64,000 nucleotides of DNA from positions 372,001-436,000 of the forward strand of contig NZ_JBITDV010000004.1 in the NCBI RefSeq assembly GCF_044454545.1, given 5' to 3'. This stretch comes from Cryptosporangium sp044454545. Lineage in GTDB: Bacteria > Actinomycetota > Actinomycetes > Mycobacteriales > Cryptosporangiaceae. A model generated the notes under the pieces. The model had not been told where the DNA came from. It saw only the letters and a program-made list of their open reading frames with translations, and searched no databases. Of the stretch, positions 32,453-40,148 are shown one piece after another. The number at the start of each line of letters is the position of its first letter. The first letter of the stretch is position 1. A program made the translations under genes and the position numbers.

Positions 32453-34159
32453 TCAAGAAGAGATGGAGGGTTGTTTGTTGTGTTCGACCTCGGTGGCCCA
32501 AGGGGCCAGGTGCGGGAACTTCACGTCGAAGGCCGGGCGCTCGGAGCGGATCCGGGGCAGCTCGAGGAAGTTGTGCCGCGGCGGCGGGCACGAGGTGGCC
32601 CACTCCAGCGACCCGCCGTAACCCCACGGGTCGTCGACGTTCACGACCCGGCCGAGCTTGTACGACTTCCAGATGTTCCACAGGATCGGCAGCGTCGAGA
32701 TGCCGAGGATGAACGCGCCGATCGTCGAGATCGTGTTCAGCGTGGTGAAGCCGTCACTCGGGAGGTAGTCGGCGTACCGGCGGGGCATGCCCTCGTTGCC
32801 GAGCCAGTGCTGCACCAGGAACGTCGTGTGGAACCCGATGAACGTCAGCCAGAAGTGCAGCTTGCCCAGGCGTTCGTCGAGCATCCGCCCGGTCATCTTC
32901 GGGAACCAGAAGTAGATCCCGCCGAACGCGGCGAACACGATCGTGCCGAACAGCACGTAGTGGAAGTGCGCCACCACGAAATAACTGTCGGAGACGTGGA
33001 AGTCGACCGGCGGGCTGGCCAGCAGAACACCGGTCAGGCCACCGAACAGGAACGTCACCAGGAAGCCGATCGCGAACAGCATCGGCGTCTCGAACGTGAT
33101 CTGGCCTCGCCACATCGTGCCGATCCAGTTGAAGAACTTCATGCCGGTCGGCACCGCGATCAGGTACGACAAGAAGCTGAAGAACGGCAGCAGCACCGCG
33201 CCGGTGACGAACATGTGGTGGGCCCACACGGTCATCGACAGCGCCGCGATCGAGATCGTCGCGCCGACCAGACCCTTGTAGCCGAACAGCGGCTTGCGGC
33301 TGAACACCGGGATGATCTCGGTGATGATGCCGAAGAACGGTAGGGCGAGGATGTAGACCTCTGGATGCCCGAAGAACCAGAACAGGTGCTGCCAGAGGAT
33401 CGGCCCGCCGGTATCGGCGTCGTACACGTGCGCCCCGAGGTGCCGGTCGGCCAGCAGGCCGAAGAACGCGGCGGTGAGGATCGGGAAGACCATCAGCACC
33501 AGGAGGCTGGTGACCAGCATGTTCCAGGTGAAGATCGGCATCCGGAACATCGTCATGCCGGGTGCGCGCATCGTGAGGATCGTCGTGATGATGTTGACCG
33601 CGCCGAGGATCGTGCCGAGACCGGCGAGCGCGAAACCGACGATCCAGAGGTCGGCACCGGCGCCGGGCGAGTTGATCTCGGAGTTCAGCGGCGCGTAGGC
33701 GAACCAGCCGAAGTCGGCTGCGCCGCCCGGCGTCAGGAAGCCGGAGAGCACCATCAGGCCGCCGAACGCGAACGCCCAGTACGCGAACGCGTTCAGCCGC
33801 GGGAAGCTCACGTCGGGCGCGCCGATCTGCAGTGGCACCAGGAAGTTCGCGAACGCGAAGCCCAGCGGAGTACCGAACAGCAGCAGCATCACCGAGCCGT
33901 GCATGGTGAAGAGCTGGTTGTACTGCTCGTTGCTCAGGAACTGCAGGCCCGGCCGGGCGAGTTCGGCCCGCATGAGCAGCGCCATGATGCCGGCCGCGGC
34001 GAAGAAGAAGAACGACGTGATGAGGTACATGATGCCGATTTGCTTCGCGTCGGTCGTCCGGATGATCCGGGCCAACGCGTTGCCCTTGACCGACTCGCGG
34101 ACCGGCCAGGGCCGGCTCACGATCGGTTCGGGTTCGATGCGCTCGGCTTCGATGGTCAC
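32453..34159 (-). CDS. ctaD: Cytochrome c oxidase (aa3) subunit I
   Basis: 568 residues, 12 transmembrane helices. Heme and copper ligands are in the expected places: heme a His in FTMHGSVML, the CuB His-Tyr region in FGHPEVYILALP, the CuB pair in WAHHMFVTG, and the heme a3/heme a histidines in VVAHFHYVLFG. It reduces O2 in the respiratory chain. Neighbouring serB matches Rv3042c-Rv3043c. The C-terminal hydrophilic tail PPPRHNFLELPRIRSERPAFD is typical of actinobacterial CtaD. Confidence 0.97.
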   Translation of the reverse strand: MTIEAERIEPEPIVSRPWPVRESVKGNALARIIRTTDAKQIGIMYLITSFFFFAAAGIMALLMRAELARPGLQFLSNEQYNQLFTMHGSVMLLLFGTPLGFAFANFLVPLQIGAPDVSFPRLNAFAYWAFAFGGLMVLSGFLTPGGAADFGWFAYAPLNSEINSPGAGADLWIVGFALAGLGTILGAVNIITTILTMRAPGMTMFRMPIFTWNMLVTSLLVLMVFPILTAAFFGLLADRHLGAHVYDADTGGPILWQHLFWFFGHPEVYILALPFFGIITEIIPVFSRKPLFGYKGLVGATISIAALSMTVWAHHMFVTGAVLLPFFSFLSYLIAVPTGMKFFNWIGTMWRGQITFETPMLFAIGFLVTFLFGGLTGVLLASPPVDFHVSDSYFVVAHFHYVLFGTIVFAAFGGIYFWFPKMTGRMLDERLGKLHFWLTFIGFHTTFLVQHWLGNEGMPRRYADYLPSDGFTTLNTISTIGAFILGISTLPILWNIWKSYKLGRVVNVDDPWGYGGSLEWATSCPPPRHNFLELPRIRSERPAFDVKFPHLAPWATEVEHNKQPSISS

Positions 34160-34285
34160 AGCCGGACCCTCCTGGCAGATCGGCGACGCTGAGCCTTGTG
34201 CGGGCCCGCGGCTGGCAAGCCTCGCGAGCAGAATAGTCGGTCTCCCCGGTTCAAATCGGCGGGGGTCTACCTAGCGTCGTCGTGT

Positions 34286-35953
34286 CTAATTAATCCCCTT
34301 CTCGGCAGTCGACTCCGAAACGGCGGTGAACAGGGGTTCGAGGCGGTGCCGGGGGATCTCCAGGAGGGTGCCGTCGGGGGCGTTCACGCGAGCGGCGGCG
34401 TCGGGCTTCGGGAGGCCGGTGAGCGTGGCGAGGCCGTCGCGCCAGACGTTGGCGACGCGGCCGTGGGCGCGGTCCAGGAGATAGCGCACGAGCGGTTCGG
34501 CCGGTTGTTCGACGGCCACGGCCTCGACGACGGCGGACGACGGGTTCGGGGTGCTGCGACGGAACCGGAGCTGCCATTTCGGCGCCACCAGGGCGGCCAG
34601 CGCGTGCTGACTCGCCGCGTCGGTGAGGTCGGGGTGGTTGTTGGCGACCGCGACGGCGAGCCGCCTGGCGTCCACCGCCAGCAGGATGCGGAGCAGCCAG
34701 GCCCCCGGGTCGGCGGTCGCGTCGACCGCCACGGCGCCGTTCCTGGCCGGCCCGGGGACTCCCCCGGTCCACAGGGCACCCAGCGCCCGCTCCCCCGACA
34801 GCGCCCCCGCCCCATGACCCCCGCCGGCGGGCGCGGCGGCTGCGGCGGCGGCCAGGGCGGCCGGGTCGGGGGCCACGCCCAGTACGGGGAGGCCGTCGGG
34901 GCCGGCCGCGGCGGCGACCAGCGCCGCCGCCACCTCGGGCGTCGCGCCGGACGTGCCTTCGGACGACTGCTCCCCGTGGGTATAGATCGTGGGACGGGCC
35001 CGGGCACTCTTGCGTCGGGCCTTGGACGTGGGCTGGAGCACGTAGAGGTCGGACGCGCTGCCGACGGCCTGGGCCCCGAGGTACCGCGAGAACGACGGCA
35101 GTTGCGCCTCCACCGCGAGCTCGAGCTCACTGAACGTGCGCTGCACCGCGAGCCCGAGCGCGGGCGTCCGCTCGGAAAACCCGTACGCGAGCAGGATCCG
35201 CCCCGGCCCGGTCAGTCCCTCGATCGAACGTTCGAGGAACAACCGCACTCCGTCCGGCGTGTACGGCGGGTCGGTGAACGCCAGCCCGGCGACACCGGCC
35301 GCCGACGCCGGCAGCCCGAACCGCAGGTCGCCGAACACGCACCGCACCGAGAGGCCGGCCGCCACCGCCGCGCCGTCGATGAACGCCAGCAGTCTCTCGT
35401 CCACATCGACGACCGTCGCCGTCAACGACGGACGCAGCAGGCAGGCGGTCAGCGCGGTGAGGTCGTGGTCGCCGACGCAGAGCAGGTGCGCGCCGTCGAG
35501 GTCGAACGAGGCGTCGAGCCAGAGCGCACGCCGGACCGCGGTCTCCGGGGTCGCGGCGACGTGGTCGAGCGACCGCCGCGGCGGTGGCGCCGACGCCCGC
35601 CACCGGCCGACCGCGGCCACCAACTCCCCCGCCTCGGCCAGCACGGGCCCCAGCGGGTCCGCCAACGCGGTGGCCCGCAGCTGGGCCGCACCGAACCGCG
35701 ACCGGTACTCCGCCGCGCGGTCGGCCCGGACCCGCAGATCCACGGCCGCCCCCGGAGCCCCGTCGGCCCCGGTGGTGAGATCGTCGCCGACCGCGGCCAG
35801 GACCTCCTCCACGGTCCGGCGCGGCACCGCGAACTCGCGGACCAGCTCCACCAGCGCCCAGGACCGCTCGGCCAGCGCCACGGCCACTTCCCGGACGACC
35901 CGACCCCGAACGCCGTACTCCGCTACCAGCTTCTCCACGGCGTCTGCACTCAC
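34286..35953 (-). CDS. BpsA-like protein (branched polyamine synthase fold) with long C-terminal extension
   Basis: 555 residues from GTG 35953. The middle (about residues 125-300) has the SAM-dependent aminopropyltransferase motifs of the bis-aminopropyl-spermidine synthase (DUF43) family: CVGDHDLTALTACLL, VVDVDERLLAFI and LAFTDPPYTPDG. An N-terminal winged-helix-like region precedes it. The last 240 residues start with an Ala/Pro/Gly-rich linker and end in a domain I do not recognise. The frame is open on toward 38128, but that part is antisense to the kinase gene. Substrate unknown. Confidence 0.75.
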   Translation of the reverse strand: MSADAVEKLVAEYGVRGRVVREVAVALAERSWALVELVREFAVPRRTVEEVLAAVGDDLTTGADGAPGAAVDLRVRADRAAEYRSRFGAAQLRATALADPLGPVLAEAGELVAAVGRWRASAPPPRRSLDHVAATPETAVRRALWLDASFDLDGAHLLCVGDHDLTALTACLLRPSLTATVVDVDERLLAFIDGAAVAAGLSVRCVFGDLRFGLPASAAGVAGLAFTDPPYTPDGVRLFLERSIEGLTGPGRILLAYGFSERTPALGLAVQRTFSELELAVEAQLPSFSRYLGAQAVGSASDLYVLQPTSKARRKSARARPTIYTHGEQSSEGTSGATPEVAAALVAAAAGPDGLPVLGVAPDPAALAAAAAAAPAGGGHGAGALSGERALGALWTGGVPGPARNGAVAVDATADPGAWLLRILLAVDARRLAVAVANNHPDLTDAASQHALAALVAPKWQLRFRRSTPNPSSAVVEAVAVEQPAEPLVRYLLDRAHGRVANVWRDGLATLTGLPKPDAAARVNAPDGTLLEIPRHRLEPLFTAVSESTAEKGIN

Positions 35954-36031
35954 GCCGGCAAGGCTCGCACAGCGACGATCGGCGCGGCAAAAGCTACTAT
36001 TAGGCAGTAAAGGTACAAACGAGGGGGCGGC

Positions 36032-38380
36032 GTGACCGACCAACTGGTGCCCCCGGTGGCCGATGTGCCCCCGGAGCTGCCCGAGGCGATCGTGGCGATC
36101 GACCCGCGCGGCCGGATCACGCAGGCCAACTCCGGCGCCGAGGACCTGTTCGGCTACAGCTGGGACGAGCTCGCTCAGCGCCCGCTGGACGACCTGCTGC
36201 GGGAGCCGGGCGAGCTCGCCGACCTGGCCGAGTTCAGCGCTCAGCACCTGCACGCCGGCCTGGAGATGGCCTGCCGCCGCAAGGACGGCACCGAGTTCCA
36301 CGCCGAGCTGTCGGTCACCCCGATGGACACGCCCGACGGCAGGCTGGTCTCGGTCGCGTTCCGCGACCTCGGCCAGCGCAACCGGACGGTCGAGCGGCTC
36401 CGCTGGCTCTCCGCGATCGTCGAGCACGCCCACACGCCGATCGTCAGCGCGTCGGTCGACGGTTCGATCACGTCCTGGAACACCGCGGCCGAGCGCGTCT
36501 ACGGCTGGAAGGCCTCCGACATGATCGGACGCCCGATCGGCACCGTCGTCGAGCCGCTGCAGGCCGAGCTCGTGACCGAGGCGCTCGCGAAGGTCCGCGA
36601 GGGTGACACCGTCCGGATCTCCGAGGGTCAGATCGTCCGGGCCGACGGCAGGCGGGTCGCGGTCAGCGTCACCGCCTCGCCGATCGTCGGGCCGGCCGGC
36701 GCGGTCGTCGGGATCGCCTACGCGGCCCGCGACCTGACCGAGCGCGAGCGGGCCGAGGCCCAGTTCCGCTGGCTGCTCAACGCGACCCCGCTGGCGATCA
36801 TCGGCGTCGACGCCGCCGGGGTGATCCGGATGGCGAACACCGAGGCCGAACGCGAGTTCGGCTACCGGACCGAGGAACTGACCGGCCGCCCGATCGAGGC
36901 GGTCCTGCCCGGCGCGGGCCCGGCCGTCCTCGCCGAATCCGGCACCCCCAGCCCCGGCGCCGCCAGGCCGCCCGCCGAAACCGCGACCGAAACCGAAACC
37001 GGAGCCGGAGCCGGCACGGCGGCCGGCAGCGGCGCGCGTGCGCCGGAAGGGATACCGCTCGCCGGCCGCCGCAAGGACGGGTCGGAATTCCCGGCCGAGA
37101 TCCTGCTCTCCTCGCTGCTCACCGAAGACGGGCTGCTGGTCGCGGTCACCGTGCACGACATCACCGCGCGCCTGCAGAGCGACGCCGAACGCGCCCGGCT
37201 GGAGAACGAGCTGCAACGGGCACAGCGCCTCGACAGCCTCGGCCAGCTCGCCGGCGGCGTCGCCCACGACTTCAACAACGTGCTCGCGATCATCCTGAGC
37301 CACGCCTCGATCGCCGACGAGGATCTGGCCGGGCTCGAGTCCGGCCCCGACGACCAGGGCCGGCTCGCCGGCGCCCGCCGGGCCGTCGAGCAGATGCAGC
37401 AGGCCGCCGAGCGCGGTTCCCGCCTCACCAAACAACTGCTCGCGTTCGGCCGCCGCGAGATCGTGCGGCCCCAGGTCTTCCTGCTCAGCGAAGTCATGGC
37501 GGACGTCGTCCGGCTGCTTTCGGGCACGCTGGGCACCGACGTCCGCACGTCGACGACCAGCGACGCCGACCTCTGGCCGGTGACCGCCGACCCGGGCCGG
37601 ATCGAACAGGTGCTGGTCAACCTCGCGATGAACGCGAGGGACGCGATGCCCAAGGGCGGCACGCTGCAGATCGACGCGGTGAACCTGGCGCTCGACTCCG
37701 CCCAGGCCGCGCGGTACGGGCTGACCGACGGCCGGTACGTGCAACTCCGCGTGACCGACACCGGCACCGGCATGCCGCCGGAGGTCGCCGAGCGCGCGTT
37801 CGAGCCGTTCTACACGACCAAACCCGAAGGTCAGGGCACCGGACTCGGGCTCGCGTCGGTGTACGGGATCGTCTCCCAGGCGGCCGGCACCGTGTACCTG
37901 CGCTCGCGGCCGGGCTGGGGCACGTCGGTGACCGTGCTGCTCCCCGCGTCCGACGGAGCACCACTGGCCCGGCCCGACGTCCCCCGGGCCGCGGCACCGG
38001 AGAAGAAGCCCGACCGCACGGTACTCGTGGTCGACGACGAGCCCGATCTGCGGAAGTCGATCGAAATCATCCTCGGCCGGGGCGGCTACGCGGTCCTCAC
38101 GGCCGGTTCCGGCGACGAGGCCGCGCAACTGGCCGGCGCCTACGAGGGGACGATCGACCTGCTGCTCACCGACGTCACGATGCCCGGCCTGTCGGGGCAG
38201 GAGGTGGCGAAGCGGCTCCGGCTCGAGCGCCCGTCGATGCGGGTGCTGTACATGTCGGGTTTCGCGCAGCCGCTGCTGACCTCAAAAGGCACGATCGAGC
38301 CGGACGTGACGCTGGTGGAGAAACCGTTCACCCGGCGCAGTCTGCTCGCGAAGGTCGCGGAAGTGCTCGCACCAGCCTAG
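36032..38380 (+). CDS. PAS-containing hybrid sensor histidine kinase
   Basis: 782 residues, soluble: three PAS domains (about residues 15-120, 125-250 and 250-385), HisKA with His412 (AGGVAHDFNNVLAI), HATPase_c (LVNLAMNARDAM, DTGTGMPPEV, GTGLGLASVYGI) and a C-terminal receiver with Asp714 (LLTDVTMPG). The third PAS holds an Ala/Pro/Thr-rich insert (near residues 310-340) of ATETETGAGAG type. GTG 36032 has GAGGGGG upstream, and TACTAT (about 35994-35999) is a candidate -10. No separate response regulator adjoins it. Confidence 0.92.
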   Translation: MTDQLVPPVADVPPELPEAIVAIDPRGRITQANSGAEDLFGYSWDELAQRPLDDLLREPGELADLAEFSAQHLHAGLEMACRRKDGTEFHAELSVTPMDTPDGRLVSVAFRDLGQRNRTVERLRWLSAIVEHAHTPIVSASVDGSITSWNTAAERVYGWKASDMIGRPIGTVVEPLQAELVTEALAKVREGDTVRISEGQIVRADGRRVAVSVTASPIVGPAGAVVGIAYAARDLTERERAEAQFRWLLNATPLAIIGVDAAGVIRMANTEAEREFGYRTEELTGRPIEAVLPGAGPAVLAESGTPSPGAARPPAETATETETGAGAGTAAGSGARAPEGIPLAGRRKDGSEFPAEILLSSLLTEDGLLVAVTVHDITARLQSDAERARLENELQRAQRLDSLGQLAGGVAHDFNNVLAIILSHASIADEDLAGLESGPDDQGRLAGARRAVEQMQQAAERGSRLTKQLLAFGRREIVRPQVFLLSEVMADVVRLLSGTLGTDVRTSTTSDADLWPVTADPGRIEQVLVNLAMNARDAMPKGGTLQIDAVNLALDSAQAARYGLTDGRYVQLRVTDTGTGMPPEVAERAFEPFYTTKPEGQGTGLGLASVYGIVSQAAGTVYLRSRPGWGTSVTVLLPASDGAPLARPDVPRAAAPEKKPDRTVLVVDDEPDLRKSIEIILGRGGYAVLTAGSGDEAAQLAGAYEGTIDLLLTDVTMPGLSGQEVAKRLRLERPSMRVLYMSGFAQPLLTSKGTIEPDVTLVEKPFTRRSLLAKVAEVLAPA

Positions 38381-39597
38381 GTCTGCGTCCCGGCCGGGTG
38401 AAGCGTGGCGACGGCCCGGAGCGCCGATTCGAGTTCGAAGCGGGCGTCCGGGTCGTGCAGCCGCTCGCCGAACAGCGCTTCGAGCTGCCGCAGGCGGTAC
38501 CGCACGGTCTGCGGGTGCACCTGTAGCCGGGACGCGACCTCGGGCGCGCCGCCGCGCGTCTCCAGCCAGGCGAGCAGCGTCTCGCTCAGCCGCGCCTGCT
38601 GCTTGACCGTGAGCTGACGCAGCGGCGCCAGCCGCCGCTCCGCGAACAACTCGACCAGCGGCGCGTCGGCCAGCAGCATCAATGTGGACAGATGATCGGC
38701 GCACCGGACGACCCGCACCGAGCTCAACGCGCCGCGACGCAGCAGTGCCAGCGCGCGGCGGGCCCACTCCAGCGAGCGCCTGGCGTCCGGTACCGGCACC
38801 GGCAGGCCGACCGCTGCCCGGGACGAGTGCAGCACCGTGCGCAGCGCGCCCTCGGTGCGCTCCAGTTGCGACTCGGGGACCAGCAGGCACGGCTCCGCGC
38901 CCTCCAGGTCGACCAGGACGGCCGGCCCGAGGTCGGGCAGCGTCAGGTCACGATCGTCGCCGCGCGGCTCCAGCGCCACCGCGATCAGCCGGTCGGGCAC
39001 CGTCCAGCGGGCCGACTTGCCGAGGTCGGCGACCGCGGCCGCGGACGGCGGCGGATCGGACAACAGCGTCTGCATGAGCTGGCGGCGACGCCGTTCGCGG
39101 GCACCGGCCGCGTGGGCCTGCGCTTCGGCGTACCCCTCGACCGACAGCCCGGCGAGCTGATCGACGTAGGCGATCACGGCCTCGCCCAGCGTGAACAGCA
39201 CCGGGGCCGGAATGTCGAGCCGCAGCCCGGCGTCGGCCAGCCGCCGCCAGGCGACCCGGGCGCCCAGCCGGTACGCGGCCTGGAGCGCGTCGAGGCTGCG
39301 ACCCTGCTGGAATTCGCCGTACCCGAGCTTGCGGTGGACGGCGTCCCAGTCGTCGGGGGTGAGGTTGGTTTCGCCGACTTTGTCGGCGAACTGCGTGAGC
39401 GCCCGTTCGACACCCACCCGGATGACGTACTCGTACGTCTCGCCCATCGAGCGGCCGAACTCGGGGATCGTGGACCGGATCGCCTCGACGATCTCTTCGG
39501 CGAGCGTGCCGAATTCCGGCTTGATCAGCTCCGCCAGTTCGGGCGGCAACCCGCCCCAGGGTTCGAAAGAACCGGGGCGTACGGCTAACTGCGACAT
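38377..39597 (-). CDS. PucR/CdaR-type helix-turn-helix regulator
   Basis: 406 residues. The C-terminus has the PucR-type helix-turn-helix: LSETLLAWLETRGGAPEVASRL and HPQTVRYRLRQLEALFG (in pieces). The N-terminal half (EFGRSMGETYEYVIRVGVERAL, YGEFQQGRSLDALQAAYRLGARVAW) is the domain often found in actinobacterial members. Start ATG 39597 (MSQLAVRPG) is preceded by GGAGG; six codons upstream are also open. It converges on the hybrid kinase with a 4-bp overlap. Confidence 0.9.
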   Translation of the reverse strand: MSQLAVRPGSFEPWGGLPPELAELIKPEFGTLAEEIVEAIRSTIPEFGRSMGETYEYVIRVGVERALTQFADKVGETNLTPDDWDAVHRKLGYGEFQQGRSLDALQAAYRLGARVAWRRLADAGLRLDIPAPVLFTLGEAVIAYVDQLAGLSVEGYAEAQAHAAGARERRRRQLMQTLLSDPPPSAAAVADLGKSARWTVPDRLIAVALEPRGDDRDLTLPDLGPAVLVDLEGAEPCLLVPESQLERTEGALRTVLHSSRAAVGLPVPVPDARRSLEWARRALALLRRGALSSVRVVRCADHLSTLMLLADAPLVELFAERRLAPLRQLTVKQQARLSETLLAWLETRGGAPEVASRLQVHPQTVRYRLRQLEALFGERLHDPDARFELESALRAVATLHPAGTQT

Positions 39598-39694
39598 CGC
39601 GCCACCTCCAGCCACCCGAAGCCACAGGCAGTAATGCGAATCTAACCGGGTGAGAATATTAACGAGCCGTTGCGATTGTCAACCGGCGAAGAAC

Positions 39695-39796
39695 CTCGGC
39701 ATTGTGCCGAGAATCGCTGGTACCCCGAATTTACAAAGCTTGCGACGTGAAGGATAAATACGCTCGGTAGGCGCTTTATCGATCCGGTAAACCGGA
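39695..39796. repeat. Two short hairpins in the regulator-TIR spacer
   Basis: CTCGGCA/TGCCGAG around TTG (39695-39711) and TCCGGT/ACCGGA around AA (39783-39796) are perfect stems. They lie in the AT-richer part of the 551-bp spacer (39598-40148), which holds the regulator promoter (TAGATT on the minus strand) and no convincing gene. Confidence 0.5.
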
Positions 39797-39896
39797 CCGC
39801 GACACGAAATTAGTGCACTGAGCGATATTCGGCGCCGGCGCATTTATCACCTCGCTCGACGACACGGTGGTCGACGTGTGCACCGCGACCGCGGCG

Positions 39897-40021
39897 AGGG
39901 GGCAAGCCCGCCGACCGAGGCAGCTCCGGATGCTGGCGAGGCGTCCGAGCTGCCGGCCGACTCGTCGGTGGCTCCACGAACCGACGAGTCGGCAGTTCAC
40001 GGGCCGGCGGGCTCGCCCCCT
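39897..40021. other. Cloverleaf-like set of inverted repeats
   Basis: An outer stem of 17 bp with one mismatch joins 39897-39913 (AGGGGGCAAGCCCGCCG) to 40005-40021. Inside it are two further hairpins: 39919-39930 with 39944-39954 (GGCAGCTCCGGA/TCCGAGCTGCC, one bulge) and 39956-39968 with 39981-39993 (GCCGACTCGTCGG/CCGACGAGTCGGC, perfect 13 bp). Together they form a three-way junction of about 125 nt. It could be a structured RNA, a mobile-element relic or a protein-binding site. No -10 box stands out. Confidence 0.7.
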
Positions 40022-40022
40022 T

Positions 40023-40074
40023 ACTGACGGACGCAGTCCGATCAACGTTCAGCGGTGCCGCGAGTCCACTCGCG
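40023..40074. promoter_or_regulatory. CGGAC-N3-GTCCG motif and following hairpin
   Basis: ACTGACGGACGCAGTCCGA (40023-40041) directly follows the cloverleaf; its core CGGAC/GTCCG is palindromic. An almost identical 19-mer occurs at 49789-49807. A second hairpin, CGCGAGT/ACTCGCG around CC, is at 40059-40074, on the way to the TIR gene stop codon and perhaps its terminator. Confidence 0.4.
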
Positions 40075-40148
40075 ACCTGCGGAATCGTGGGAGAACGCCC
40101 AGATCGGCGTCGGCGGTAGGCGACCTCGCCCGGAGCGAGTCGGCACGG

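Noticed and set aside
34243..34275. tRNA-like T-arm (GGTTCAAATC) upstream of ctaD
   Set aside because: The stem does not pair as a five-base-pair T-stem, and no acceptor, D or anticodon arm can be drawn around it.
35954..38128. Upstream extension of the BpsA-like reading frame (725 more codons)
   Set aside because: It is antisense to a hybrid histidine kinase with complete domains. The extension is Arg/Gly/Val-rich with no recognisable motif, as expected from high-GC third-position bias.
39776..40045. 89-codon minus-strand open frame over the cloverleaf
   Set aside because: No ribosome site; the sequence is explained by inverted repeats, and the translation is Arg-rich without family features.
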